From contig CM059196.1 in the NCBI GenBank assembly GCA_030323885.1, positions 41,199,798 to 41,263,797 of the forward strand: a stretch of 64,000 nucleotides of DNA, in the 5' to 3' direction. The notes beneath the pieces are model-generated. The model was given only the letters and a program-made list of their open reading frames with translations, was not told the DNA's origin and did no database searches. Position 1 is the first letter of the stretch; each line of letters opens with the position of its first letter. The position numbers and the translations under genes are program-made. The DNA comes from Branchipolynoe longqiensis. Its lineage: Eukaryota; Annelida; Polychaeta; Phyllodocida; Polynoidae. Shown piece by piece: positions 10,690 to 22,005 of the stretch.

Positions 10690-11413
10690 CATCACGGTTC
10701 CAGCGGCACGGTGCATTGTGGGGTGCTTCAGAGCAAAGCAAAGCCGCAAGAAGCACATGGCACATGCTAATACACTGGGTGCTAGTTCTAGCTCATCTCA
10801 GCTCTTGTTTGAAACATAGAATACCAACTAAAAAAATATATATAATAAATTAAGATATTAATCTTTTATCCAGCATTGCATTTAAATCAATATAATCAGC
10901 ACATCTTAAGCCATGTGCATTTAGATTTAGACAAATCTAAGCACTCAAACTAGTGTTAGAGCCATAGCCAGAGTTAGTTTTACTTATTTTATTTATGTTT
11001 TTATTAATATCCTATGGTTAATGACATATGTAGAAATAGGAAATGAGTAGGGTTAACCAGATATTACCGAAGGTATATTACCGTATGCACATACCCGGCT
11101 GTCCCGACCACCGTGCCAGTGGTATGTGTGTAGAATGTCAAGTCGTTGCACCGATACACATCCCTGGGCAGACCCTACTCAAACAGACCTCATGAAATAT
11201 CTCCACGCCCTTCACCACTCCTTCACACTCCTTCACACTCCTTCCCACTCCTTCCTCCTCCCCAGACACCCATCCTTCTGCTTACATCGGGAGCATCACC
11301 GCCATCCCACCAACAACCCTCCACCTACCAGTCCAACGCCCTTGTTACCTCTACATCCCCACATTACTAGCCACATCGCCATCATGCCACGAACCAAACC
11401 ACTTCATCCACTT
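10690..11413. other. Intergenic, short CT-rich tandem words
   Basis: AT-rich to 11080, then CT-rich with three to four tandem 'ccttcacactccttc'-like words (11218-11262). No gene recognised. Confidence 0.45.
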
Positions 11414-11807
11414 TAATGCCCGGTACACACCTCCTGCATAAAACCTAAAACTGCCCGTTTCGCGAATAAGTTTGAGTTTTAGTCGGTTTCAGTCTTTAGG
11501 TGTGTGACCCCCTAACACACCTGAGGCTTCCGATTCGCGTATAAAACTCAGTTTTAGGTTTTATACGGGAGGTGTGTATGGGGCTTTATAAGATTCGAAA
11601 AATGAATCGGGCAGTTTTAGTCAGGAAGCGGGATGGGTCGAGTTGTGACGGGTCCAGTCGGGCAGTCAGTTTTAGCGCGTGAATCATATACGGGAGGTGT
11701 GTACCAGGCTTTAGTCAGGAAACGGAACGGGTCAGGTTGTGATGGGTCACGTGTTGCAGTAAGTTTTAGCGCTTGAATCGTAAAAGGGAGGTGTGTACCA
11801 GGCTTAA
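11414..11807. mobile_element. TIR element built of iterated words (GGTACACACC)
   Basis: Termini 'tgcccggtacacacctcc' and 'gggaggtgtgtaccaggc' lie next to TTA on both sides, a 3-bp target duplication. The interior repeats the words 'ttttagt', 'cgggaggtgtgta' and 'accaggctt' and holds internal inverted copies (11430-11460 against 11545-11580). No open frame of note. Confidence 0.75.
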
Positions 11808-11827
11808 CTCACACAAAGTAAAGCTTG

Positions 11828-12045
11828 TTTTTATTTAACGACACCTCTAGAGCACATTAATTTTCATATCATCGGCTATTGGACGTCAAACATATGGTCA
11901 TTCTGACATATTTCTTTGCAGGAAATCCACTGCCCCCACATATGATATTCTTTCTGATAAGCAGCAAGGTGTCTTTTATATGCACTTTCCCACAGACAGG
12001 ACAAAACATACCACAGCCTTTGATTAACCACTTGGGGACATATCA
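11828..12045 (+). repeat. Dispersed repeat resembling one common in molluscs
   Basis: Contains 'tttatttaacgacacctcta', 'gagcacattaat', 'atcatcggctattggacgtc' and 'cacagacaggacaaaacata'. From memory this word order belongs to a very common repeat in mollusc genomic sequence. No database was consulted, so the taxonomic hint is weak. Confidence 0.6.
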
Positions 12046-12689
12046 CTGTTCAGCGTAGTCTGTAGATATGGTCTTATGGAGCATTTCCACCACCAACCCG
12101 CTCTCTCATGGCTGTGGAAAGAACTAATGGTGTGGGTAGCAGATCACTGTGCAGTATATTCTGTAGAAAAAGGGCTTATATATAATTCCAACACTACCAA
12201 TCTGCTTTCTAATGGCACTGAGAAGAACTAATGGTATGGGTAGCAGATGAGTATTCAACATATTCTGTACAAAATGACTTATATCCGAATCCTGGAATAT
12301 TTGAACTGTTATATGGGTCACTATCCTGAATACTGGACAGAAGTGTCACATGGACAGTTAAAATCTAATATTTGAATTCCTAAACATTTTTTGGTTGCAA
12401 ATGAAAGCTAGAAATCTCCCCTTTACCTTTATGTAAAATATAAATTGATGAGATAAAAACTATAACTGTAGTCCGTAATTAAGCTATGCCATATGGTAGT
12501 ATCACATGTGTTGCTCACACGTAACACATTTTTCAGACACCACAGAGTCTGCTTACTCAAAATATATGCAGAATTAAATAATTTTACACTAAGAAGGATA
12601 TTAATCCTGGCATAATATACAGAAATATGTAGTGCTTATACTGATTAAAAGAAGTCATTCCCCATTGCTTTATTGACTGAATATGTGTG
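12046..12689. other. Intergenic, no gene recognised
   Basis: AT-rich. A short local duplication occurs: 'aactaatggt' plus 'gggtagcagat' near 12123 and 12228. Nothing else recognised. Confidence 0.5.
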
Positions 12690-12815
12690 TTAGTTAGCTA
12701 TTGCCAGTTGGTAGTGATTCATTTGGATGTACAGCCAGTAAGATCACCACCGACGGTGATGACAACCAAATCGACCTTACCACATTCAATTGCTAAATAA
12801 AAATCAAATCAAATC
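12690..12815 (+). repeat. Probable retroposon 3' tail
   Basis: Ends in 'aaatcaaatcaaatcat', a simple tandem tail typical of SINE or LINE 3' ends, after 'caccaccgacggtgatgac', which can form a small hairpin. The family is not identified. Confidence 0.4.
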
Positions 12816-13379
12816 ATAAGTCAGAATATGTACACTTTTCTTTTGCAGTGCTGAGGTATTGGTCTTACGGCCTTATACAGATAATTTGCCTTAATTATAC
12901 ACACATCGTGATTAATGAAGATAATTAAATACCCAAATTAGTGTTGCTAAGACATTTCCTGCGCAGACACCATTTGTAATTAAGGCCCTAAGAGGTTGTC
13001 AATGTCATAGAACCTGGATGACAGGCTCCGGCTTCGGATATAGATGCATTGAGATCAACTTCCTGTTAATCACAGATCACTGCGCATGCCCATTGTCCAT
13101 GTTATCCATAACATGCCCAATGCGCAGTGCGGGAACAGTCTGAAATGGCTGCAGAGCACTTCCGGCGGGGCAGGGAGCAACTCGCCTACTGCTCTCCTGG
13201 CTCGGCTCTTCGGTGGTTCATAACCTTGACAGTTAAATATAGAATATAGACCGCCCCCGATAAATCGGTCCGTTTTTTAAAATGAAGAGTAAACTTCAAT
13301 TGGGGTGTTGTAGAAGCGGGGGGTTCTTTACAACAATTAACAAAGAGTCATTGAAGCGGTACTAGTTCACTCCGGTCCG
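12816..13379. other. Intergenic, one imperfect palindrome
   Basis: No gene seen. An inverted repeat at about 13078-13132 pairs 'cactgcgcat' with 'atgcgcagtg' and 'ccatgttat' with 'ataacatg'. Confidence 0.45.
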
Positions 13380-13795
13380 ATGGTAGCAGTGCGCTCGCAT
13401 CCAGTAGCCAATGGTTCAGGAGGAAGAGATGGGAAAAGGTGGGATCTGCAGTAAGAAGAAGGCGAAACAGTGAAAATGGAAAAGCACCCCACCCAAGCAA
13501 ACAACCACCTTGATCAGGGGGAGGAGTAAGCCTGGGAGAAAAAAAGGAAAGGGTAGTATAGAGGAAAGAGAAATGAGGAGAGTGCAGTCAAAGGGCCATG
13601 CCTCATTGCCTTGTGGTGACCAGTTGGTGAGCCAGAGACACTGATGGAGTAAGAGGTAGAAAGTGAAATGCTGGCCGGCTCCCCCTCCTACAACTCTTTC
13701 CAGACATAACCAATGAGCAGTCCAGCAGTCAAGAGGCGATAGAAGAGGTGTGGACGAAGTGGGGTCCGGACACTAAGTGCTCTCCTGGAAACAAA
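13380..13795 (+). repeat. Dispersed repeat R (purine-rich)
   Basis: Shares many blocks in the same order with 43630-44010, such as 'cacccaagcaa', 'gaggagtaagcctgggagaa', 'tggtgaccagt' and 'gaagaggtgtggacgaagtg'. No protein family could be recognised in any frame. It could be part of a larger retroelement. Confidence 0.65.
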
Positions 13796-14086
13796 CCTGC
13801 ATGGTTCCACTTTCCGGGAAACCAGCCGCAGACCTGCCCTACAACCAAGAGCACCCCTTTACCAGTTCAACTTTAAGGGTTGAGTGCCAGAGAGATTGCG
13901 TAGAGAACGAGGAAACAGGATTGGGAAGAACATAACTTTATTCCCATGACAGGTTGGTTTGTTGACGAACAGGCCATGCTCTAATCATTGCAGCTGGTGG
14001 TAACCGGAAATTATTTCTGACATGAAAGGGAAGTTATGCAGTACATAATTAACAGGATAAATTACATGACATATAAAATAATACAG

Positions 14087-14137
14087 GTCATCCGTCCTGA
14101 TATGACCTTAGTTGTTGCCCGGACGTAAAACTTTAAC
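14087..14137 (+). repeat. SINE-A 3' tail fragment
   Basis: 'tcctgatatgaccttagttg' followed by 'ggacgtaaaac', the last part of SINE-A only. Confidence 0.7.
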
Positions 14138-14752
14138 ATTTAACAATTCAAAATTGCAATCACACGGTTATATCAATGTGATAATACACGGAGGGCAGGG
14201 AGAAAGAAAAAGGGAGACCTTGATAGAAACCTTTGTACATCATCAATCAAAGCAAACATATGAAGCCAATGTTGTTAATTCAAATGTTTGTTTTTTAGTT
14301 TGCTCAGGTGTGATTTTACCATATCGAGTGTATCGGTATTGGGTGGGTGGAGAAGAGGTGTTGCTCTATTGGTGGTCAGTGCGTGAGTGGCTAAGTGGGA
14401 GCGCACTGGGTGTAAGGAAATAAAGAGGCTGAGGGCAGAAGAGAGGTGAATGGCTGGTGAGAGTTGAGGGTGGGCCTATCAGGGAAGGGTACGGTGGCTG
14501 AGTGGCAGGTGGGCGGGGCTGCTTCGCTGTTCTCTACATTTCCATCACGGACAGCAAATGAGCGCCACCCGCTTATTTGACCTACTTTCAACATATCAAT
14601 TAACTACCGCAGTCTGATAGCGTGGGAGAAGGGCCAGGACCTGTATACCGTGTTCTTGCTCCGCATTGCGAATTAGTATTCAGCCCCATGTCGAGCAATG
14701 ACTGATTTGTGTACGTGAGTATCCAGACGGGATTGGTCGGTTGGGTGTTGGT
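14138..14752. other. Intergenic, no gene recognised
   Basis: Contains a G-rich segment (14340-14520) with several open frames but no recognisable protein. Confidence 0.45.
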
Positions 14753-15000
14753 GGGTTAGGTCCTGGCAACATCTAAGGTCATATCAGGACGGGTACCGAC
14801 TTGTGACAGTGTGCACACATATCAACTTTATAGTGCTTCCCCAACTGGGAAATCATGCCGCCAGCACCATGACCTGATATCCCACCCAGTCACATTATCC
14901 TGATACTGAGCTAAACAGTCCTTGCCCTATCCTATTAGTACCAAACATCAAGCTAGGAAGCGACAAATATCAATTTTTGAGTCATTGGTTTCACTCAACG
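14753..15000 (-). repeat. SINE-A, reverse, head lost
   Basis: Reverse SINE-A from the tail ('ggtcctggcaacatctaagg') to 'gagtcattggtttcactc'; the tRNA-like head is missing. Confidence 0.8.
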
Positions 15001-15094
15001 GCATTCACTTCCAGTGTGGCAGGTCATGTGGGAGATGAACCCTAGCTGTGTGAAGCCAATGAGTTAAACAATTATACTTGTTTTCTCCCTTTTT

Positions 15095-15760
15095 AACAAT
15101 TTTATTTATTGAGGCTGTATTTATACTGTCCATGGCATATAATCCCGGGTACCCAGGCTTGTTTTCAATGCTGGCTAGTTGTAGTATTGGTGTTATCTTA
15201 CCACACAGTACCTGCTGATAAGGTATTTGATTGTCTGCATTTTAGTAGCTGATAGATAATTGGTTGGTATGGTTAGTAGCCTATGTTAGTTTTTTTGGAT
15301 TTTCTTGGCATATATGTATTTATTTTTTCTACCCTTATTACTAGACTAGCCTACTCCTATTTACATATCATAGGCTTTTATGTAGCTGTGTGGTGTGTTG
15401 TCTGGCTACTTTTGGCATGGTTACCTTCCATTGGGCGTCCTGCTGGTGGGCCGTGACATATCACATGCCCCTTTGCAGTGCAGCTTAGTGGGGGGTTCCT
15501 AGCCTTATTTTGCACAGATATTTTTTGTAAGTTTTTAGGTCAGGAATTTGTTGTTCCTTTACTGTTTGGGCATTCCACACCTTGGCAGCCATTTCCAGTG
15601 TGCTTCTCTCATGAACTTTTATTTGGCTTCTGGTCTGCTTTAGTAGTGGTGCATTATTTGCTCTAGTAGCCCTTTGTGGTTTTGTTAGGAGTTTATTGTT
15701 TTGACTATAGCTATATGCTAATGTTTTCCCTAGCCTCAGTGAAATGAGGAAGTTCAATTG
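15095..15760 (-). pseudogene. LINE 3' end, second family (reverse)
   Basis: On the minus strand an open frame (15757 to 15485) ends with SQIKVHERSTLEMAAKVWNA and KTYKKYLCKIRL, the style of a LINE ORF2 C-terminus. Its 3' untranslated part to 15095 matches 57040-57720 (plus) and 53240-53480 (minus), sharing the reverse complements of 'aacataggctat' and 'cagcattgaaaacaagc'. 5' truncated. The clade is not determined. Confidence 0.6.
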
Positions 15761-16160
15761 TCCATGATTGAATTTCCCCCTAGTTAATCAAGAAATGAAA
15801 CAGCAAAAATGAAATTCAATATATCAGGCTATATCAATATTCACTCTGACATTTGGCATCATTAGAATGAGAGCAATGGAATGAGCAAGACCAATTTTCC
15901 ACAATTTAAGTTTTCTCCTCTAAATGTTCAAAGCTTCACAAAATAGAATGTGCATCTGCAGATGCAAATTGAGCTCTCCTTCAAACATATTCTCTTTCAT
16001 TGAATCCATCAAATGGGGTGAAAAACAATTCACAGACATTGATCTGATATTCTACCGTTGTTTTCTAATAATACATAATTATATTCATAATGGATGAACA
16101 AAATATTAAAGTAAGGACGTCTGGATCTTACTCAGTGCAGTTCAAAATTTAATCTTCATG
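15761..16160. other. AT-rich intergenic, nothing recognised
   Basis: No gene or repeat recognised. Confidence 0.5.
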
Positions 16161-16280
16161 TTAAAGCTGTATAATCCGATGAAAAGATACCATTTTCAAA
16201 ACCAAATGACTTACATAGGCTTAATCCTCGTATCCAACTTAGATACTGATGCATTTGTTGGCATTTATTGCTGCACGGCA
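16161..16280. mobile_element. MITE family 1, left-end fragment
   Basis: Left end 'ttaaagctgtataatccgat' and the following ~100 bp of MITE family 1. The rest is replaced by the ~101-bp minisatellite, which begins exactly where the similarity stops. Confidence 0.75.
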
Positions 16281-16600
16281 GGGAATAATAATCAACTTCG
16301 TCATCAGAGGGTAGATTGGAGCTGGGAATCCTCGATGAGGCCTTTTCCACAAAACAGACTGCACAGTGAACAGACTGCCCATAAGCTTAATTTGTTCCAT
16401 TGTCATCAGAGGGAAGGCCAACAGTGGACATCCTCTATAAGGCGTTTTACTCAGAAGGTGCTGCACAGTGAACCCCTACTCACAACTTTAGTTCGGGGCA
16501 TTGTCACCAGAGGGCAGGTTGGTGGTGGGAATCCTCCATAAGCCTTTTCCACATAGCATGCTTCCCGGTGAACTGCTACCGACAGCAGCTGTTCTGGATT
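16281..16600 (+). repeat. ~101-bp minisatellite, three units
   Basis: Same unit as at 5186; the anchor 'tcatcagaggg' or 'tcaccagaggg' recurs near 16301, 16403 and 16503. Confidence 0.85.
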
Positions 16601-16929
16601 GTAGAAATGGCCTATTAAGTCGTAACACACAAGTTATGTCGAAGTGCAGCTTAATATACACAACCTTACCGTACCCCGTCTATAGTTAATGTTCTCAATC
16701 TCCGAGATGAGTAAAATAACTAACAAAACAGCCCCATCTAATCACCCCTGCAGTGTCTCATTTTGGTTAAAGTTCATGGGAATAACAATAGTTCACTCCT
16801 ACAGATCACGGGGTAATAAAAGATCTATTGTATTTCACTTCATTCATTTCCTGGGAGAGTGCTTCTTAGCATTCATATTGCTTCTTCTTTACTGCCAACT
16901 TAGGGACAATCTATTGCTGGGAAGAATTT

Positions 16930-18340
16930 CCACTACTAATCCACGTCGAAGCCAATGGACCATCACTTAACAACAGGAGAATCAAACTGGCCATGCAATA
17001 TGTAGTCAAGATAAAAACTAATGCATTGAATCCTGCACACAATTGTCTATTCGAGCAACATGACGAATCCAGGTATGAAGCCTGGCCAAATTACATCCGG
17101 CCACTGAGGCTTCGAATGAAACCTCATTTGGAGGCTTTGGGCATGGATTTGGACGTGTTGGAGGATGCCAAAGTCCGAGAACATCCCCCGTGGTCATTGA
17201 GAAAGCCATCGGTTATCCTCCAACTCACGGAAATGAGGAAGTCTGGGACACATACACTCGAGTACCAAGGACTGCATGCAGAGATTCAAGGCCAGTTTGC
17301 AGACCACCTCTCCATATACACTGATGGTTCTAAAGACCAAAGCCGGGTAGCTGCTGCGGCAGTCTGCCGATGGGAAAAATTTGGTGTACGTTTGCCCGAT
17401 CAGAGCTCGATTTTCACTGCAGAAGCCCGAGCACTCCTTCTTGTGTTGGAGTGTATCGAGGTATCCAACCACACTAACTATGTTATATACAATGATTCGT
17501 TCTCTTGCCTCCTGGCTGTTGCTGGACTGAAAACGAATCACCCTATTCTAACAACGGTCATTATAAAATGAACCAACTGACAACGGATGGCTATGACATC
17601 CACCTGTGCTGGGTGCCTGGCCATGCTGGCATACAAGGAAACGAACGAGCTGATCGGGCTGCGAAGAAGGCCCTGAACTGTGATCTTGAACCGTGTCTGA
17701 TCCCTCACTCTGATCTGAAACCAATAATAGCCACCCACATAAAATCCAAATGGCAACATGAGTGGGATGAAAACATTAAACTTAAAGAAATTGAACCATC
17801 TGTGGGAAAGCCACCACAGACTCATGCGGGAGGTCGACGGGACCAAGTGGTCCTTAGCCGCTGCTGTATTGGCCACTCGTGGCTTACACATGCTTTTCTG
17901 CTCAAGGGGGAACCTCCCCCTGAATGTATTGGGTGTTAGTCCCCGCTGACACTCAAACACATTTTACTAAGTTGCGTTGATTTATTAGCCCTGCGCCAAC
18001 AGTTCTACACTGCAGACAGTATGCATGACCTTTTTACTAAGGTAAAACAGGAAAACATTTGAGCCTTTTTGAGGGCAGCTGGACTGTACCCCCTCATATA
18101 GTTTACTAAATAGATTCTATCAATTATTAATCAAACTTTTCTTTTTCTATGGGAATTTGTTTCCCATGACCACAAATATATGATTGTGAGCTTTCTAATT
18201 TAATGAGTGTCTATTGGCACATAATTGATTGTCCGCTTTTACATGTAAAAGCGATGGTTTGAACAAAAACAAACATTTCTCGCTGTGAATATGGCCTATG
18301 CTGCTGACACGGCGTAAAGCAACCACCAATCAATCAAACT
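16930..18340 (+). pseudogene. LINE ORF2 C-terminus with RNase H
   Basis: Longest copy of this non-LTR retrotransposon. It begins with an AxxxPSLNNRRIKLAMQYVVK-type block, as in the region between reverse transcriptase and RNase H of I/Jockey-like LINEs. RNase H follows: IYTDGSKD (first Asp), a Glu in TAEARALLLVLECI, YNDSFSCL (second Asp) and WVPGHAGIQGNERADRAA (last Asp). Near the C-terminus a Cys-x2-Cys-x7-His-x4-Cys knuckle ends HILLSC. The frame shifts at about 17540-17570 and has stops at 17937-17939 and about 18060, so it is dead. The 3' untranslated region ends in (CAAT)n at 18327-18339. Endonuclease and reverse transcriptase are missing. Shorter copies lie at 3284, 27129 and 35424. Confidence 0.9.
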
Positions 18341-18370
18341 AATCCATCCTCTGATGTCACTTAAATTCCT

Positions 18371-18656
18371 GATGCGCGAAAAGGAAGAAAGCAAGGCGGG
18401 GGTGGGAAGAAAAAGGCGTTTTATTTAACGCCTCAACAGAGCATACAGGGGAAAGATAACAAGCATGGTGAGGAGGAGACAAGCAATGAGCGGGCTCATG
18501 AGGAGCAAGAATAACAGACTCATAAGGAGCAAGAATAACAGGCTCATAAGGAGCAATGCAGTGAGGGGCTCATGAGGAGCAGAGACAAGGATAAACAGGG
18601 GCTCATCAGGAGCAAAGTCAGAGTTCTGGTGAGGGGGGGGCCGAGGAGCCCTCCGC
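18371..18656 (-). repeat. Split direct repeat B2 of element 1
   Basis: Nearly identical to 19008-19294: both begin 'gatgcgcgaaaaggaagaaa' and end 'gaggagccctccgcc'. Contains several 'gctcat(a/g)aggagcaa' tandem words. Confidence 0.9.
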
Positions 18657-18702
18657 CGCTGAAATAGGAGGTGGAGGAGAGAAAAGTTGGGTGGGTGGGT
18701 TG

Positions 18703-19007
18703 AGGAAAAAGGGGCAGAGGCTGGATGGCGGCAGGAAGGCGAGTGCCTGAGGGAGGCCGGCGGGCGGCCTTATAAGGGAAAGGAGGGCGGGTGACAGCAG
18801 GTGAGGTGTGAATGCTGCCGGCCCGGGGGAGGGGGAGGGAGGGTGAGCAGCGGGCGTCGGGTGAGGCGCGAAGGCTGCGCGACACGGGGCGGGGGAGGGA
18901 GCGGCGCGCGTTGGCGTCGGGTGAGGTGTGAGCGCAGCGCAACTGGCGGGGGTGGGGGAGGGTCTCTTCCTCTCCTCGCATCAAGCGTAATGCTTCGCAT
19001 TACGACC
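18703..19007 (-). repeat. Split direct repeat A2 of element 1
   Basis: Nearly identical to 20963-21268: both contain 'ggctggatggcggcaggaag' and end 'cgcattacgacc'. The palindrome 'gcgtaatgcttcgcattacg' sits at the outer end. It abuts B1 without spacer. Confidence 0.9.
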
Positions 19008-19294
19008 GATGCGCGAAAAGGAAGAAAGCAAGGCGGGGGTGGGAAGAAAAAGGCGTTTTAATTAACGCCTCAACAGAGCATACAGGGGAAAGATAACAAG
19101 CATGGTGAGGAGGAGACAAGCAATGAGCGGGCTCATGAGGAGCAAGAATAACAGGCTCATAAGGAGCAAGAATAACAGGCTCATAAGGAGCAATGCAGTG
19201 AGGGGCTCATGAGGAGCAGAGACAAGGATAAACAGGGGCTCATCAGGAGCAAAGTCAGAGTTCTGGCGAGGGGGGGGCCGAGGAGCCCTCCGCC
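19008..19294 (-). repeat. Split direct repeat B1 of element 1
   Basis: Partner of 18371-18656, directly joined to A2. Confidence 0.9.
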
Positions 19295-19713
19295 AAAGAG
19301 TAGGAGAGGGCTCGAGGCGCGCCTGAGGCGGGGGCAGGGGGCGCCCGAGGCGGGGGCCCAGAGAAGGTCTAATCGTCCTGAGAGGAGGGTCCGGGGCCTA
19401 CGTGGAGGGGGGGGAGCGGGCGGCCAAAAAAGGGAGGCCCGCTCCTGAGCCTGGGGGAGGAGGTCCGGCGAGGGTCGAGGAGGGGGGCAGCAAACTCCTC
19501 AGGGCTGTGCGGGGCGGGAGTCGGGGTCTGGTCGGGCGGGTTCATGAAGGCGGTGTCGTGAGGGTCGGTGGCTGGGCTGTCTGGGGAGGGTCTCTCGTGA
19601 GGCTGGGCTGAGTCGTCTGAGGTGTGAGGTGCGAGGTGATGATCCCCGGCTTCGTCTGGGCGGCGTTTCGATCGGTGTTCGCTGAGGGGCTGTCGGTGGA
19701 AGTCGCGGGGCTC

Positions 19714-20925
19714 TCAGCAGTGGTTGGGGTGAGGCGCCGGGGAGGGCCCCCCGGGCCGGCCGGGGGGGGGCCGGCAGATCAAAAATCTGCCGAGGCGTGG
19801 GGTCTGGCGCTCACGGGCCTGTTTGGTGCGGCAACCGGCCTCGCTGTGCATCGTTAATATGCGCCGCACGTTGGCGCAATAGGCACAGATGTGCCGATGC
19901 CTGTCTCCCACCTCGCCGTGGGCCTCCCCGACGGGGGCCTGATCGCACGAGGCGGGATCACGGTTCCAAGCGGAGCAGGGGGCCCCGTGAGCGTGCCTAT
20001 CATAGGCGGTGCGGGCGTCGACTTGGTGCCGGGGCAGGTGTGCGCCTCGGGCTCCATCTTGTGCCGGGCTGGGGGGCGTGTCGAGGGGGTCGGCGGTCAG
20101 CATGCTGTCGACTCGGACGTTGTTGAGGGCCACGGGGTCGTGCCACCCCTGGGGGAGCCTCCCGTCCGCGATCCATGAGAAGATGGTCTCTGAGTACCGG
20201 CGGACGGTCGGCCAGGGGTGGAGGAGGTTGTCCCTCATGATGGTGAGGTGATGGTGGTGGAGACCCTGGAGAGAGTGGGTGGGGAACGAGGGGTGGTTGA
20301 CCAAGGTGAGGAGGGCGAGGTGATATTCGTCCTTGGTGGCCTCACCCAGTTTCACCGGCTTCCGTCCCGGCCCCCTCTCCACCAGGTCGCTGGGGAAGAC
20401 ATAGTCCGAGGGGACACCTCGGCGCCGGACGGTGTGGTGCGCCTCGGCGGAGGCCAGTATATCGCGGACTGCGTCGGCCGCGGATGCTGGGCTGTGCTCC
20501 GCCGTCTCGTGGCGGTAGGCGGGCGGCGGGCGCGGGGCGGCGGTGAGGCGGCTGTACCCCTCGTACTGCGGGTGCACCGCCCCGGGTAGAGTCGCTTGAG
20601 GCGGGGGAGGCGGTCGGCTCCCGATCGGGGCAAGGGCCCGAAGTGCTTGGACGGGCGGCAAGATGAAGGTGGCCTCCCACGTTGATACGGGCTAGGGGGT
20701 GTCCGGGGCTCCTCGGGCGACCCCGGCCTCGACGGCCTCCATGCGGGCGGTGAGGCGGCTGAGCGCCTCCAGGATGGCAATGGTATCGCTGGACGGGCCC
20801 GAGGCGGAGTAGGCTGCGGAGCCTCCCGGCGAGCCCGAGGAGGGCCCTGGCATGCCCATGACGGTAGTCCTGGTGCTGGTAGCCGTGCTGTTCCTCCGGC
20901 CTTTCCCCCTTCCGCGCCCGGGCAT
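19714..20925 (-). CDS. Gag-like ORF1 of split-direct-repeat element 1
   Basis: Reads from the ATG at 20925-20923 (MPGRGRGKGRRNSTATSTRT, a basic start) to 19714. One in-frame TAG at 20694-20692 interrupts it after about 77 codons; the frame continues unbroken beyond. A helix-forming stretch IAILEALSRLTARMEAVEAG lies just before the stop. The central part contains LLHPWPTVRRYSETIFSWIA and ALNNVRVDS. A cysteine/histidine cluster follows: CSAWN, C, HICAYCANV and a later H and C. The same cluster type is seen at 31970-32090, next to RNase H and recombinase remnants. The protein is inferred to be the structural ORF1 of a DIRS/Ngaro-type element. The stop may be a mutation or sequence error. Confidence 0.65.
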
Positions 20926-20962
20926 GATGGATCGGTCCGAGGTGGAGTAGTAGAGGCCCAAA

Positions 20963-21268
20963 GAGGAAAAAGGAGCGGAGGCTGGATGGCGGCAGGAAGG
21001 CGAGTGCCTGAGGGAGGCTGGCGGGCGGCCTTATAAGGGAAAGGAGGGTGGGTGACAGCAGGTGAGGTGTGAATGCTGCCGGCCCGGGGGAGGGGGACGG
21101 AGGGTGAGCAGCGGGCGTCGGGTGAGGCACGAAGGCTGCGCGACACGGGGCGGGGGAGGGAGCGGCGCGCGGCGGCGTCGGGTGAGGTGTGAGCGCAGCG
21201 CGACTGGCGGGGGTGGGGGAGGGTCTCTTCCTCTCCTCGCATCAAGCGTAATGCTTCGCATTACGACC
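20963..21268 (-). repeat. Split direct repeat A1 of element 1
   Basis: 5' terminal repeat on the minus strand, partner of 18703-19007. Similarity stops at 21268. Confidence 0.9.
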
Positions 21269-21360
21269 AATGCTGTGTGTAGCAGGTTAATGTGTGGCAT
21301 GTGCGGTAACATTATTATAGAAGATTTCGACCACCATCTGACTTGCCCTCTAATTCGCGA

Positions 21361-21559
21361 CACTCGGATAGATGAGAAGGAGGCAGGATTGTTAAACAAG
21401 ATTTATTGAATATAATTAACAATTATGAATCAGTCATGTTAACATAAGGTGCCAGGGAGGCGCATGAGGCTGGCTCAAAGGTTCAGAGCCGGATGGGCTG
21501 ATGAGGCTGGCTCAAATGGAAGGTGGCTGGCACCTTGCGATCATGGAAGACTGGCTTCT
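21361..21559 (-). repeat. Split direct repeat B2 of element 2
   Basis: Matches 21806-22005, sharing 'gagaaggaggcaggattgtt', 'atgaatcagtcatgttaaca' and 'atgaggctggctcaaa'. Confidence 0.85.
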
Positions 21560-21701
21560 GAGGTATGGAGTTAGTGTTCAAGTAGCTAGGCGTACTCGAG
21601 ATGAGTGAGTGCCCAGAGTGAGATAAGCAACATGATGAGAACATACAATCAGATAGATAACAGTCAAGCTCAGCACTTAACCCTTATAAGAGAGGTGGGT
21701 G

Positions 21702-21800
21702 AATTAGTGTTGCTTCGCTGAGAGGCAATGGCGAAGTGGCTGGGAGGTGGGGGGTTAGTCACATGCTGAGTGACGACTTGCCTCGTGCGCGATTTAAATT
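21702..21800 (-). repeat. Split direct repeat A2 of element 2
   Basis: Matches 24753-24850, sharing 'tgggaggtggggggtt' and 'gacttgcctcgtgc'. Confidence 0.8.
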
Positions 21801-21805
21801 TCCAA

Positions 21806-22005
21806 CACTCAGACAAATGAGAAGGAGGCAGGATTGTTAATTAATATTTATTGAATATAAATAACAATTATGAATCAGTCATGTTAACATAAGGTGCCGT
21901 GGGAGGCGAATGAGGCTGGCTCAAGAGTTCAGTGCCAGATGGGGTGATGAGGCTGGCTCAAATTGAAGGCGGCTGACACCTAGCGATCATGGACAGCTGG
22001 CTTCG
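21806..22005 (-). repeat. Split direct repeat B1 of element 2
   Basis: Partner of 21361-21559; lies 5 bp from A2. Confidence 0.85.

Larger units (their letters stand above)
18371..21268 (-). mobile_element. Split-direct-repeat retroelement 1 (Ngaro/PAT-like, defective)
   Basis: Read on the minus strand the order is A1 (21268-20963), one ORF, B1 (19294-19008), A2 (19007-18703), B2 (18656-18371). A1/A2 and B1/B2 are close direct repeats. This A1-ORF-B1-A2-B2 order is the known hallmark of Ngaro and PAT-type tyrosine-recombinase retrotransposons. The only ORF is gag-like; no reverse transcriptase, RNase H or recombinase is present, so it would depend on another element. No target duplication is seen, as expected for recombinase integration. 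GC content is much higher than in the surroundings. Confidence 0.8.

Noticed and set aside
13078..13132. Imperfect palindrome with TGCGCA words as a promoter
   Set aside because: No adjacent gene or transcript evidence; kept only as a note in the intergenic entry.
20342..21245. Two long minus-strand frames overlapping the gag-like ORF
   Set aside because: Alternative frames of GC-rich DNA, crossing into the terminal repeat; only the 20925-19714 frame has family-like motifs.
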